Shown here piece after piece: positions 1 to 12,490 of a stretch of DNA of 64,000 bases. The notes beneath the pieces were generated by a model. The model worked only from the letters and a program-made list of their open reading frames with translations. It made no database searches and was not told the origin of the DNA. Position numbers and translations under genes: made by a program. This DNA comes from Parelaphostrongylus tenuis (lineage: Eukaryota > Nematoda > Chromadorea > Rhabditida > Metastrongylidae), in NCBI GenBank assembly GCA_019055375.1, contig JAHQIW010003685.1:89501-153500 (forward strand). The letters run 5' to 3'. The number at the start of each line of letters is the position of its first letter. Position 1 is the stretch's first letter.

Positions 1-3000
1 CGATCACCAAAACCAGTGCTTGCAGATGATGTTAAAGTTGCCGCATTCTGTCGTATGCAACAGGGAAGAAAACAAGATGATACCCCAAAAAGAAACAATC
101 TATGTCTGCATTTCTTTTTAGAGAAAGAGTAGTTTGGATTACCAGTCTAGAGCGCGTTTGATGTAGTGCTTGGAAGTACCCTGCGACGCATGTAGTCGAT
201 GGCTCGATACTGCGTCCATGACTAAGCAAGCCTTTTATCTCTTCCGGGTTGGCGCATTGGAAGCATATTTGTCTCGGCGGATAAATACACTGGCTCGATT
301 ACATCGGTAGGGCACCAAGAGCTATTGTGAAGGCCAGATATGCATTTGATGACCTCAAACGATGTCTGATGAAATAAATGCATGGAGAGGTCTTCAGGGA
401 GTGATCAACACTGACAGCTTTATCCCTTTCAGCTTTTATTGTGCACGATTTGTATGAATTGTCCTTGAATTGAGGATATACTTTCGTTCGCAGCAGCAAC
501 ATAGCATCATACTGATTAATATCAATCTTGAAATAACCAACATTGGAAAGGCCTGTGCAATCCTGTGTTCATCTGGATCGTCCACGGCAGTCCACCATTT
601 GGTTCCATTCCTTTTGGACGTCCTATCCTATATAGCCATAAAACAGAACACGTCGTTATAAAGTTTTTATAGCAAAAAAAAAAAGAAGTACGAAAAGAAG
701 TGAAAGAAATGTTTCTCAGCGGAAGTTGCTGCTGCGAAGAATTTTTGCTGATTATGAAAAAATATCTGCGTGCAAAAACCGAAAAACATTTAGTCTAAAT
801 ACAAAGCACAGATTTTGTTAAAAGCCTCCATGCTGAGAATTGCAACTGCAAAGTGCAACTCAGGAGGGTTTCATTTCCTTCATTTAAATTCGTCAAGAAA
901 TTGAATGCGAAAATTGTCTGTATTATGTGAGAGTAGTCAGTGAAAAGTCGGGGTTTCTCCCTTGACAAACTACTTTGCTACGACCTGACAAGCATCGAAA
1001 GGTTAGATATTTGCGTCAGACCACACACGATATTGCAATTGCGAATATTAGTTGTGTCTTATTCCAGTAGGGTAAAAATCAAAGTACACAGTACGGAGAT
1101 ATTCGTTTACCTTAAAACCCTTGTCCATTTTTGACGTGCTTCATTTCAAGAAATTACAGCATGATAAGGACAAGATTAGTCTGCTTCATACGATCGATTT
1201 CGGAGCAGCGACTCCTGGTATTTTTCCGATTTCTCAGCAATCTTTCACTCCAACAATCACTTTTCCCAGCACAAAAATTTTGATGGATGTATGCCACGGA
1301 AGAAGTGGTCATCTTATCTTCCCTCTGATGTGAATTTGATTTCGTGAAATCATACTAAGCTTCATCTTGCATTGCGAAGAACCTCGTTAGTCGTCGCAGA
1401 GAATTGATATTCCGCACGTTACATTTCGATAAGAAAACAGATTATTCCTATTAATCAAAGGGGGTGCAGAAAAGAGCTTATAACGAAGACCTCTGCCACA
1501 CTCAATTCAGGCGGCATCAACTCTTCCTATTTTCCGACTTCCCAATTCACTTCAGTTTAGCTTTTCCAACTGTTCGTTTGACTATGCTTGATTCTTGCAA
1601 ACTCTCGCATCGTTGTGGTAATTCACCTTTCAATCATTTCAGTGGTCATCGGTGTGTCGTTCTAAACTGTTGACATCTCCATCGTTCAACTTACAGAACC
1701 AGCAATGTTGCGCAAGGTCGTTGACAGTTATTTGACCATATTAAGGGTTTATACCCATTCATTTACGCACTCCTCAGAACGATTACCTAACATTTTCGTC
1801 GTACAGGTGCCCAAGCCTGAGATTGAGTTTGACGTTCTCATTCAAAAGCTCATCAAAGAGAAAATACGTGTCAGGGATCAGTTTATTTTTCGTAATAGTA
1901 TAGTCACTAACTGCTATGTGGTAACGACTCACAGAAGCCCCTTACAAGGCTTTAGAAACCCCAACGATGAAAGAAAGGGATCATAACCAACCAGCAAATT
2001 ATCTTTCAAAAAAGAAATTGTCCTAATATTTACATAATTCTCGCGATCACTTAAGACGTGTTGTTTGAGAAACTACAAGCAATTTATCAACTTCATAACA
2101 AGCCTCTTTAGAAGGTGAAAATGCCAGAACATGTTTTTGATTTTTTTCTATTATTATAATTCGTGTTGTATATGAATGACATGAAAACGAGGATCTTTAA
2201 ATGGAAATATAGAGAATTCTATAAGAAAAAGTATGTAAAACTGACAGAAAAGCGTGAAATTCTCAAGCCGACGATATCACCATACAATTAAGCCGACGAG
2301 GTCACTTTCATCTATACGAGTACAACAACATTATTCAAAGCACGACATTATAAAAGTTTCTTCGACTATATGTCATTCAGCAATCGTTTCGTTGATGCTT
2401 TAGTTTTACGAATCCATTAGCATCCGCTAAACAATGACTGAAAAATGGAAGACGCCAAGTGGTAAGTACAAAAGAAAAACCAAAACAAGGCCATCACAGA
2501 CAACTCGCAGATGAAACTATTGCGCCCTTTGTACTTCAAACTAGAGGAACTACACAATACTGCAATGAACAGACTTTAAAACATTTATATACTTTCAAAT
2601 AATTCGATAGAACTCTGTAACTTTGCGGCGCATTCATAAATATAGGCAAAAATAACGTTCGAAAGTATTAAGCTGTCGAAACTCAATAGTAAACTACCCT
2701 TTTATCAAATTTGAGGCTGAAAAGATAAAATTCCTTTCGTGAAGCTCAGGAAAATAAGAGGTTTAGATCGTTGAACCTAATAAGATTCAGTTCGGTAAAT
2801 TTGATGGAGAAGGAAAGAAGTGAGCAACACACCAAAAAGGTAACAAAAAAGAAAGTGGAATATGAATCTTTGTTCCAGACATCTTGGATTGAATCGAAGT
2901 ATAGTACACTAAAAACGACACATCTTTGGTATGCAGAAATTCCGAAGACTTTCATGAGAGAAGGTAGACAGCGGTATATACAAATTTTAGTAGTTCGCCT

Positions 3001-3590
3001 TCGTCTGTTCATCTGAATTTCCATATTAGTCTCAACATATTCAAGATACCCCTACAGAAGCGATACGATACAAAAGTGATGGCCGTTTTCGACTAGTGAA
3101 TTCTAGTGATTGCATAAAGAACAACTATAATGTACAGAGATTTAACCACTGGATAAAGGGGTACTCAGCCCTAAGGAATTCCAATTTTTTGGAACCCATG
3201 ACGTATATATTTCTGACCTCTTTACTACTAAAAGTTCTTATTTCGAACACAAAAGGCAAATCGTTCACTTTTGTCTGCTTTTTCGGTCTTTTTTTTTAAG
3301 TTTCCCCATGGATGAATTTTAAAGTTCACGTTTCATTAGCAACTTTTTAGATGTTTACTTTCATTTCCAACATATTTTGATTTGAAAAGAATCATCGAAG
3401 AAGTCAGGTATGCGAATAATCTGCTACTAAAAAGCATTTCCAAGAAAACTAGAGAGCTCTGCATTTTAAAATATGCTGATGACTGAGAAATTACCATCCG
3501 TTGTCGGAAAGCCGATTTGGTCAACTATGTGCTGAACAAAGTATTGTAATAGAATTTATGAGATACAATTTGATACAGCACACACTTCAG
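1..3590. other. No recognisable gene
   Basis: Both strands hold only short AT-rich open frames without recognisable domains or convincing splice partners. The longest frame (1705-1986, plus, 93 codons) has no motif I know. Around 3400-3545 a plus-strand frame contains KYADD followed by a stop, which might be a relic of a reverse transcriptase, but that is too little to call. Confidence 0.5.
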
Positions 3591-4390
3591 TGCAGTGAAA
3601 TAATGGCCTTTCCACATACTTTTCCGCCTCATCATTTCTGAGAGGTGTTCTTGGGTGCTGCACCGCGAAGTGCTCCAGGATATTCAACCTCCCTCCCTCC
3701 AGCAGGACCGCTCAAGTTGAGTCCAAAGTATGCATTGAGAAAGCACAACTAAGAATAAACTGTAACAAGAATGACCGCCGTCTTGATAGCTACTAGTCCA
3801 AAGGTCGTAATCTCTCTTTCTGATCGACAAGGGACGCCTTGCTCTAATGCGGTAAGGACCTGAGGAAGCCCAGGCTAACCTTACCTCGGAATTCCAGGGA
3901 ACAAAACAACTAAAGCAGCACAGTTTCTCGCACTGTCAGTGAAGAAGGGCCGTCAAAGTGTACAAAATAATGGCTGACGCTTCGGCGGGTGGTATCGCTT
4001 TCTCCACGGCCAGGAAAGATGAAATTGACTCGCAAATCTATTCAGCCAGATACTCCTGCAAGCCAGCAGAAAACGTGATAAACTCCGAAAAAGGCAGCCT
4101 TTCCAAGGTCTGAAGAAGGCGACATCGCCGAAACGCCAGCCATCATTTTGATATATTGAACTGTATTCTATAAACTCTACTACTGATAATCTCGTTTCTG
4201 CTCATCGAAAAAAAAAAACACTGGAATAATCTTTCTCGACCGAGGTTAATAGATAGTCGGTGTGTGGAATAGTACTGGTGTTTCCGCAAATCAGTGAAGA
4301 AGAAGAAAATATTTGCTAAAAGTATAAAAGGTCAAATTAGGGCGGCTTTAGCTATAATCAACCCTACTGTTCACGAAACAACAAAACGAT
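3591..4390. other. Unassigned, repeat-like sequence
   Basis: The stretch is less AT-rich than its neighbours and ends in a motif of the kind seen in dispersed nematode repeats (GACATCGCCGAAACGCCAGCC near 4110). A comparable phrase (CTGCTGAAACGTTAGCC) occurs near 8860. No coding frame is supported. Assignment to a repeat family is a guess from texture. Confidence 0.25.
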
Positions 4391-4487
4391 ATGGTTTGGA
4401 TCTCAGATATACACTGTACCTTAGTTAAATCTCGCACTTTACAAAATGGCTCCAAAAAAAGACGAAATCGCTTTCAAACCACAAGGA

Positions 4488-4586
4488 CAGCAACAACAAC
4501 AACACCAACAACAACAGTAGCACAGCAGCAGCAGCAACAACAGCAACAACAACAACAACAACAACAACAACAGCAACAACAACAAC
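4488..4586 (+). repeat. CAR (CAA/CAG) trinucleotide microsatellite
   Basis: About 100 bases of CAA/CAG triplets, preceded by ACA/CCA triplets. Read on the plus strand they give a run of more than 20 glutamines inside an 87-codon frame (4391-4654). The flanking residues have no domain, there is no plausible partner exon, and the frame ends soon after the repeat. I therefore treat it as a microsatellite rather than a polyglutamine gene. Confidence 0.8.
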
Positions 4587-4659
4587 CGACAATTGATGAG
4601 AACCTCGCGTCAGCTGAAACAAGGCCAGTCCTAAAGATTTACATGCATTCATAACATTC

Positions 4660-5660
4660 CGGAAAAGGTGAAGCGAGCGTTGAGCAAACTGCGGGAAGGT
4701 TGAGACGCGGTTTCAACAGCCACCGCAAAAAGTAAAAATAAGTTAAACAGCTCTCGAAAAGGGTGAGATTCTGGTTCGACGGGCCACGGAAAGGGTGAAA
4801 CGTAGGTTCAATAGCCTACGGAAAAGCTGAGACACGAGTTTAACAGCCCACAAAGAGGGTGAAACATGGATTCAACAGCTGAGAAGTTAGTTCCACAACC
4901 CACGAAAAGGGAGAGATTCGGGTTCAATGAGCCACGAAAAGGGTGAAACGTAATTGTCCCCAAAAAAGCTGGGACACGGCTTCAACAGCCCAAGAAAGGG
5001 TGAGACGCGAGTTGAATAGCCCACGAAAGGGATGAGACGCTTATCCAACAGCCACCGGAAGGGGCAAAACGTGGGTTTAACCGACCCCAGATAAGGGTGA
5101 GGCGCGATTAATAGCACACGAAAAGGGTGAGATTCAACAGCCACCGGAAAGGGCAAAAAGGTGGGTTTAATCGACCCTAGACAAGGGTGAGACGTGATTC
5201 ACTGGCCCACGAAATGGGTGAGATTCAACAGCCTTCGGAAAGGGTGAAACCCGGGGTTGACCGACCCCAGATAAGGGTGAGGCGCGATTAATAGCCCACG
5301 AAAAGGGTGAGATTCAACAGCCTCCGGAAAGGGCAAAACGTGGGTTTGACCGACCCTAGATAAGGGTGAGACGTGATTCATTGGCCCACGAAAAGGGAGA
5401 TTCAACAGCCTTCGGAAAGGGTGAAACCCGGGATTGACCGACCCCAGATAAGGGTGAGACGCGATTCATTAGCCCACGAAAAGGGTGAGATTCAACAGCC
5501 ACCGGAAAGGGCAAAAAGGTGGGTTTAATCGACCCTAGACAAGGGTGAAACGTGATTCACTGGCCCACAAAATGGGTGAGATTCAACAGCCTTCGGAAAG
5601 GGTGAAACGTGGGGTTAACGAACTCTGAATAGAGCGAGACTCGGGTCCGTTTCCCGCTCG
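4660..5660. repeat. Hierarchical tandem array 1 (about 30/90/180 bp)
   Basis: From about 4660 to 5100 the sequence is a string of roughly 30-bp units of the form GGGTGAGAC...TTCAACAGCCCACGAAAA. From about 5119 to 5625 three such units have merged into a 90-bp unit. The motif GATTCAACAG starts at 5131, 5222, 5311, 5399, 5489 and 5580, giving spacings of 88-91. Alternate 90-bp units share variants (GCCACCGG or GCCTCCGG against GCCTTCGG), so the top period is about 180 bp. Open frames across the array come from near-multiples of three and are not genes. Confidence 0.9.
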
Positions 5661-6115
5661 AGATCCAGAGCTTTCCATAACAGTCAATATTGTTGAATAT
5701 TGAGTCAGTCAGTAGAGTAAAAATAGTAAAGTGGACAAAATCGATAAAATTGTGGCGATGTGTGAGCGTAAAGATTTTCCAATGAGGCTGTATCAATAGC
5801 TAATTCGTACGTGACGTAGTGCCTTATTTAATAATAAAATCCATAGGAACTGAAGCAAATGGGAGCCAATAAAAATGATAATTTTCCGTAAAATTTCCCT
5901 AATTATGCCCTTAACAATCCAAAGAATACAAGTGTCCAACACGATGCTATTCAGATCCTTCCACTTAAAACGCAAATAAAACTGTAAAAAAAAACGATTT
6001 TCATGGTGAAAAACTCGTTCAAAGGTAAATACAACCGTCGCAATTTAAGCTGAGAATAAGTAATAAATAAATAAATGATACTGCATTCGAGAAACGACGA
6101 CTAGAAATGATGGTC
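5661..6115. other. AT-rich spacer
   Basis: No gene, repeat unit or RNA gene recognised. It separates the first tandem array from the GC-rich island. Confidence 0.5.
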
Positions 6116-6119
6116 CGTA

Positions 6120-6530
6120 AGATCAGAAAACGCGCGAAATATAAATCACGTGACCCACGAGCGCGCAGCGAAACGGGGCCAATAGGTCACAAGCCTCCAC
6201 AATGAGATTAGGACCATTGGTCAGTGGACGTTCAGGGTCTGTCGAGACCCTCAGGGGCTTGCCGAACTCGACAGGATGGTCCGTCGTGCACATCGGGGCC
6301 AATCGCCAGCGAGGCGGCGGCGGCGGCGAGCCAACGGGAATCAATGTGCGGCCGGCGGCGCCCGCATACGGATATGAGCCCCGCCGGCATCGCGGCGAAC
6401 GATGTGGTGAGGCCGCCGCAGCGCGAGAGAGAGCGCGAGGAGGCGCAGAGTGTGCGAGCGGCCGACGAGATAGCACGCTCTGCGGAGAGAACCACTCAGA
6501 GAGACAGACAACGTGACAAAATTCATCATT
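6120..6530 (+). promoter_or_regulatory. GC-rich, CpG-rich promoter-like island
   Basis: About 400 bases of markedly GC-rich, CpG-rich sequence lie in an otherwise AT-rich region. At the left edge are a TATA-like AAATATAAAT and a CACGTG E-box. CCAAT boxes occur near 6178 and 6297 (GGGGCCAAT), near 6546, and in reverse near 6214 (ATTGG). A perfect hairpin GGGTCT-GTCG-AGACCC lies at 6235-6250. Several frames on both strands stay open for about 100 codons, as expected from base composition. It could be a core promoter with a first exon, or a GC-rich repeat. No downstream exon was found, so strand and target are unknown. Confidence 0.35.
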
Positions 6531-6584
6531 AGGCAGATGAACAATGGGCCAATAGACGCATACCCGTAATACAATTCCGTTTGA

Positions 6585-7868
6585 AACTGGTAACCCACCT
6601 TGTAGATGGTACAGCTGTTGAGATAATAGGAGATAGCGATAGCGGCTCGAAAACAGCGGGCAGACATAGAAAATTGGTCAGATAAGTATAGTTTTCAGTA
6701 AACTGTAGGGCCAAGAGGGTTGGGGATACTAATTATATTCTTGAAAAGTGGCAGGCAGAAAAAATTCGTCAGATAAAATGGTTTTGGTCACCTTTAGGGT
6801 CCAGAGGGGAGGTCCTATCAGTCTTCGAAAGATCGAAGGCAGGCAGAGGAAATTTGTCAAATAAATATAGTTTTGGTCATCTTTAGGGTTCAGAGGGTAG
6901 GTACTATCAGTCCTCGAAGGATCGAAGGCAGGCAGAGGGAGTTTGTCAGATAAATATAGTTTTGGTCACCTTTAGGGTTAAGGTGGCAGGCAGTATCAAG
7001 CCCTCGATAGATCGAAGGCAGGCAGAGGGAATTTGTCAGATAAATGTAGTTTTGGCCACCTTTAGGGTTAAGGTGGTAGGCAGTATCAAGCCCTCGACAG
7101 ATCGAAGGCAGGGAGAGAGAATTTGTGAGATAAATATAGTTTTGGTCACCTTTAGGGTTAAGGTGGCAGGCAGTATCAAGCCCTCGATAGATCGAAGGCA
7201 GGCAGAGGGAATTTGTCAGATAAATGTAGTTTTGGCCACCTTTAGGGTTAAGGTGGTAGGCAGTATCAAGCCCTCGACAGATCGAAGGCAGGGAGAGAGA
7301 ATTTGTGAGATAAATATAGTTTTGGTCACCTTTAGGGTTAAGGTGGTAGGCAGTATCAAGCCCTCGAAAGATCGAAGGCAGGCAGAGGAAATTTGTCGGA
7401 TAAATATATTTTGGTCGCCTCTAGGGTACAAAGTGTAAATACTATTGGGTGCTCAAAAAATGGAGGACGGACTAAGGAAATTTGTCAAGTGAGTATAACT
7501 TTTAGTCACCTGTACCAATAACAGGGTGGGAGTTACCAGTAGGTGACCGAAAAATGCGGCAGACAGACGAAATCCGCCACATGAATATGGTTTTTGGTTA
7601 TTTTTCAGGTTCAGGAGGTTGAGATATCAATAGGTGTTCGAAAAATGGCAGGTAGACGGACGAGATTCGTCAATTGAGCATAGTTTTGGTTACCTGTAGG
7701 GTTAAGAGAGTGAGATACACCTGTAGGTGCTCGAAAGTGGCAGGCAGACAGAAGAAATTCGTGAATGTTATAGTTTTTTTTTTCATCTACATGGGTTAAG
7801 ATGATAGGAGAAACTAGCAGGTGCTCGAAAAAAGGCGGGCAAACAAAGGAAATTTGTTAAAGAACTTT
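6585..7868. repeat. Tandem array 2 (90-bp unit, 180-bp dimer)
   Basis: Units carry TTTTGGTCACCTTTAGGG, CCTCGA.AGATCGAAGGCAGG and AATTTGTCAGATAAAT. In the core the unit starts at 6961, 7051, 7141, 7231 and 7321, an exact 90-bp period. 6961-7140 and 7141-7320 are almost identical, so the last expansion copied a 180-bp dimer. Units decay toward both ends (6585-6870 and 7410-7868). The 158-codon open frame at 6962-7438 exists only because 90 is a multiple of three. No sequence similarity to array 1 is evident. Confidence 0.92.
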
Positions 7869-7924
7869 CTGAACAGCACCTGGGTGGGAAATTTTTTCGA
7901 AAACAATTTTTAAACTTTATGATA

Positions 7925-8036
7925 TGTAATTGTACATACCAGAGTGTTGTGATACGAAAACGTTTGACCTTAATCGGTAGTCGAACTCTCGTTCCACCCA
8001 CACTTGGGACACGTGCTACCACTACACCACTCCGGC
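7925..8036 (-). repeat. tRNA-like SINE-type repeat
   Basis: On the minus strand the sequence begins with a pol III A-box (TGGTGTAGTGGTAGC). About 45 bases later comes a B-box-like GAGTTCGACTAC, followed by AACGTTTTCGTATCACAAC. The spacing fits a tRNA-derived SINE head. It does not fold as an intact tRNA. The same tail phrase, with small changes, follows the tRNA-like heads near 42.5 and 18.5 kb. Confidence 0.5.
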
Positions 8037-8183
8037 TTCCCCCTCTTTGTATCATTCTTTCATCGAAATGTATAGCTTATGTCTTTAGAGGATGATATTT
8101 ACCACTTACAGATGATTTCCTTCCGGTTGTTGACATTGTCATTGTAACTGCTAATTACTGGTTAGAACTACTGATTTGAGAAG

Positions 8184-8290
8184 TCGGGTAGCGCATTGGT
8201 TAGTGATGTAATGTATTAGGAGGAGGGGTGCTGGTTCGATCTCCTCATCTCTCTCGTGTGATCAGTTAACTGAACGGCTAGGAACGCCGT
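8184..8290 (+). repeat. tRNA-like SINE-type repeat
   Basis: The plus strand shows A-box TAGCGCATTGGTTA and B-box GGTTCGATCTC (8232-8242) at a spacing somewhat longer than a standard tRNA. The body after it is short and not shared with the SINE at 17.7 kb. Probably a decayed tRNA-derived element and not a working tRNA gene. Confidence 0.45.
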
Positions 8291-9590
8291 TAATCGGTTA
8301 CCATCGTGATTGTAGGAAGAATCGTTTCGATCAGCATTTTATGACATTCATTAAAAAGTCGAAGCGACACGTGATTTGCTCGAGGATCACTGTGGAGGAT
8401 GAATGCGAGGAAACGAATCGAATGCAAGAAGTGCTGAGATTCCCACAGGAAATTTTGATGACGTGTCGTGTAAGTTGATAAATTAATAAAATAAGTACTG
8501 ATATGGAGCAATAATATTCATTCTACAAGTGATTTTTGACTCCTCTTTCATGCAGTTAAGGCCAGTGTTATACAATTGCGAACCTGGCACACAAGTACAC
8601 GATAACGTCTCGGTATTTGCCAACACTGCTTTTTTCCAAATTTTCATTAACTACCAGTTTTCGAAGCGCATATCTGATAAAAGTTAGTGCGATAGGAAAG
8701 CAAACCTTCCATTCCTACTTTCGTTAGACCTCGCTCTGGGCCTTCATTGATAAGCTGTCATGAGGTTATCATAAATTTTTAATTATTATGGCTAATATTT
8801 CGACGGTTTGGTTTGGTCATAATTATTTGAGTCAGGTGTCCACAGCAGAACTGCTGAAACGTTAGCCATATACTTTTTTTTATTTTCATGACCCGGTACC
8901 AAATTTAATTGTTAACATTCGATTCGTTTCCTCGCATTTATCACTTCAAAAGTCTTCGAACATTTCGCGTATTGTTTCGACTGCTGATAAAGGAACCTAT
9001 CTTCTTCATGGATGCCGTAGTATGCACCCAGAAGATTCTTTTTGTGGTCGTGAGGTAAACTAAGCTGCAACACTCCCTCGTGATTGCGAGAGTGCTGGGT
9101 ACAGAGTCGGACTAGTACGTAGCTTTCTGATAGCCTGCATCACTGGCCACTCGGCCACGCTCCCGTCCTCACTCCACATTAGACAAAATAAGAGACATTG
9201 ATAAGAACTTTGTGTTAGTCATTGATAAAGGCAAGATTAAAACTATGGACCTCAATTTTGTAGCTTCTGACACTCTCTTTTAGTTGCTTTGCTGCAAGGT
9301 GATAGTGAATGCCAATTTTTGCTATAATACTTCTTCACACGTACTATGCGGTCTCCAGCACTTGTCGTATTCGATTCGTTTTCTACGCACTCACCCTCCG
9401 AGGATTTCTTTGAAAATTTCACTTGTTGCTGCTTGAGGATTTCGTCTCCTTCGTGAATGTTGTAGAACAGTGGTCGAGTAATTTTTTTTCGATCTTGGTG
9501 ATGGCCGAAATAAAGTGTCCTTGAGGACATACGGTAGAGCTTAATGAAGGAGTTAGATTTCGAATTTCAATTGAAATACCTTTGTTTACA
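8291..9590. other. No recognisable gene
   Basis: A 92-codon charged frame (minus, 9252-9530) has no recognisable domain. The phrase CATTCGATTCGTTTcCTcGC recurs near 8925 and 9368, with a reverse copy near 8405, suggesting small dispersed repeats. Around 9120-9180 the minus strand has an A-box-like TGGCCGAGTGG without a convincing B-box. Confidence 0.4.
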
Positions 9591-9599
9591 AAGGCAAAG

Positions 9600-9860
9600 G
9601 ATGAGATTGTTGGTGCTGCTCAGTGACTGAGGAATGCGCTATACACTCCACTCCGTTAAGCATTGATAGAAATGACTGAATGCATTTCTGTCTCTTACAA
9701 TGACCTCCAGTGGCCTACCGAGTATCGAATTAATCCTGATATGCTCACAAAAGATCAGTTACTGATCTGTCGTCCCTGGTGGGATAGAAAGCTTAATGTG
9801 CCCGGGGTGCGAAATCGAATCATCAACGACATTTGTATTGCAAAACGTCCTTGATCAGTT
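9600..9860 (-). repeat. Decayed SINE-1 copy
   Basis: Minus-strand sequence aligns along its length with the SINE at 17704-17988: a degraded B-box (GATTCGATTTCGC), the internal CAGGGACGACAGATCAG segment, then GTCATTGTAAGAGACAGAAATGCATTC. It is more diverged than the other two copies and the A-box is not clear. Confidence 0.55.
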
Positions 9861-12490
9861 TATTATATGAGCCTAGTATACCTAGAAACATGGAACTAGA
9901 TGCTCCGTTGATTAAATAGAAGAAATCGTATGCAATCAGATATCTTAATTCCAGTTGTAGATTTCACTGTCAGAATAGGAAGAATTGTTAGATGAGAATG
10001 TAGCGTCACTAAACCTGAAGACTAGGAAAAGAATGTGGACGGAAATTTTCATGCTGGACTCTTCCATACATCATGCCTCGTTCACGGATTCTCTTTTCAT
10101 TTGCTAAAAGTAGTGATTGATAGACATGAGATTGTCTAGTGGCATCGAGTTAATGCGGAGGTCTATGGCGTATTTACAAGGGCGGATGGTTCTTTTTTCG
10201 TCTAGACAAGGAGGTGGGAGGAGTTCAAATTCGATTCAGTATACAAAAAACTGTTGAGAATTAAGAGTAATTGAAATGGTCCTCTTCGATCCACAATGGA
10301 TGAAAACTGAGTTATAGCACTTCCTGCAGTTATGTGAACTCGATGGCGAAGATGTTAAACTCCAGCCAATTCTAATTTGAAATATTCTGGAAACTAAATC
10401 TCATTGAAGAGGAGACCATCTAGGAGTTAACTTCTTGGTGTTATAGTCAAAGAAGTCTGTAGGAAGCAATATGACTCTTTTTTACAATGATTTGAATTCA
10501 AGTGCTAAGCAATGCTTCTGCATCACAAAATACACTGGCTATATGAGCCCCCTTTCCATATTCCTTGGCGAGGGTTCAACACGACGTCGCTGTTACACTT
10601 AATCTATTTGCCGTACTGCAGTGGTTAATGAAGTTGTTTCATTGAATGTACACATTGGTGACAGATTTCCACCTAGCATTCAGCTCGTAAATCGTTGTTT
10701 TTTCGGGAAGTAAAAAGCCAAGTACAATCCACACTTGAATGGCTATCGTGTCATTTTGTTTCCCTATACATATGTGCCACCTTGTGATACATGCTACTAT
10801 TTCAGTGGACTCAGTGAGCTTAGAGAAGCTGGAAAAATGATAGTGTGGATATATTGGAGTAAAACCAGCTAATGAAAAAGCCTGGCACGATGGAATACAA
10901 ATCAAGGTAATAAATCTCTGAGATCGCAATCTTAAAATGCGCTAGATATGATGGACCACATGGAAGAAAAATGATGAACAGCGTAGACCAAGTTCCGGTT
11001 TCTTGAGTAGATGCCGACAAACTGTAGGGCCTTGCCATTTACATTCGTCCTTATAACTAGATGAGTTCTATCGATGCTCTACTAAAATGCTGTATATAAT
11101 TAAGATCTTGTTCATCCACGACAGGAAATTTGCATATTTCCCAGTGTTTGGATGTCTTTTGGATCAAGATCACAACAAGAAATCGAACAGCAAAATTTAG
11201 ATCCTCATCAAATTTCCTGTGTTAATGAACCTCTGAGGTGAAGTATACATGAGTCCTTGTAATACCTTTTTAACACTTTTAAAATGTATGTCGCTGGCGT
11301 TGGTACTCTTTAACCAAGAATTATCATGCCCTTTGTTACATGAGTGCTAACTTGGAAATCCCGCAACGAAATAAATTCGGCATGTCATCAAAGCATGGGC
11401 CATGGGTCACTCCCAACTCCGCGATCCTCAGTTAGTTCAAAAGGTTTGGCATAAGCGTTTTGACGAATAAAGTCGTTCCACCCATCATTAGTTGATAACA
11501 TATATCTAAAGGCGATAATGAAAATCGATCTACTAAAAATAGAAAGGTCACCTCATGATTATATGAATTTGATGTCGGCTTAGTTAACAATCGTATGGAA
11601 AGATGTGGAAAGACCTGACGGCGGACTTTGATGAAAAAGAGATACAGTGTATCATATCGGCGTACTTAAGTAGGAGCACCGGAAAAGTATACGACTCTGT
11701 TCGTAGTGTGGGAGATCCTCCGGTACTTGCAGAACACCATGAATGACAATCGAACGAGAATGAAAAGAATGTAAAATATGCTAATCGATCATAGATAATC
11801 AATAATTGACCGACAATTGGCGAAAATAGGCTGCCCTGTTATCTATGCATGTGCTTTATAAACATGCAGGCATTGCGTAGAAGCTCCATAATAATGCTTT
11901 TACGAACCAATAATCTCATATCAAATAGAAACCTTGATTTTTCTCACCTACCATGATTTGACTGGGGGTGCTGAAGCGGCAGTGTATCATCTCCTCAATT
12001 AGCAAATAAACTTATATTTTGGATTATTGAATGAATATCACATTATACATTATTGGTACCAAAATAGTCGTAGAAAATTGCCTTCTCTTCTGAGATTCGA
12101 GTGCGCTTTTCAGAAGCGGCTGCATTGTACTATGTAGAAATTTTCTCAGCTACATTTCTGTGCATTTTTAGTACACTATGATGATGCTCATGATAAACAT
12201 TTCAAACGGCTCAACTATTTGATAGAGAGACGAAATTGCAGTTGATCTTAGTACGTCAAGCAGTTATCATTTCCAACGGCTACGATTTGAAGAGGCCTTC
12301 ACTAGTTGAATATTCAAATGGCCCATCTTCATGAATCGTGAAGAGCTATGAGGGTTGTAGTAGGGTATCCGGATCATTGATATACGTTCTCTACATACGT
12401 TTGCAAATTTGTCTTTTTCTATGGCCTCGAAAGCGATAATAAGGCTTTCCGAGTGTAGAAATGAACCACTGCTTTGAACCTTGGTTTCAT
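9861..12490. other. No recognisable gene
   Basis: AT-rich sequence with only short frames. A 52-codon plus-strand frame at 11588-11746 reads like plausible protein but has no start, partner exon or recognised motif. No repeats stand out. Confidence 0.45.

Noticed and set aside
3400..3545. Reverse transcriptase with YADD box
   Set aside because: Only the short KYADD string fits; a stop follows at once and no other RT motif is present.
4391..4654. Polyglutamine protein
   Set aside because: The frame is a CAR microsatellite with short flanks, no domain and no partner exon; the opposite strand is open as well, which is typical of a simple repeat.
4887..5796. Several 68-89-codon minus-strand frames with PFRGL-like repeats
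   Set aside because: Translations of tandem array 1 only.
6123..6532. Five overlapping frames of about 90-117 codons in the GC-rich island
   Set aside because: GC-rich sequence lacks stops in all frames; no frame has a recognisable domain or splice partner, so none is called as a gene.
6962..7438. 158-residue repetitive protein
   Set aside because: The frame exists because the tandem unit is exactly 90 bp; units decay without regard to codons, and no start or splice context supports it.
11588..11746. Possible 52-codon exon (plus)
   Set aside because: No start, no clear splice sites, no recognised motif; kept only as a note.
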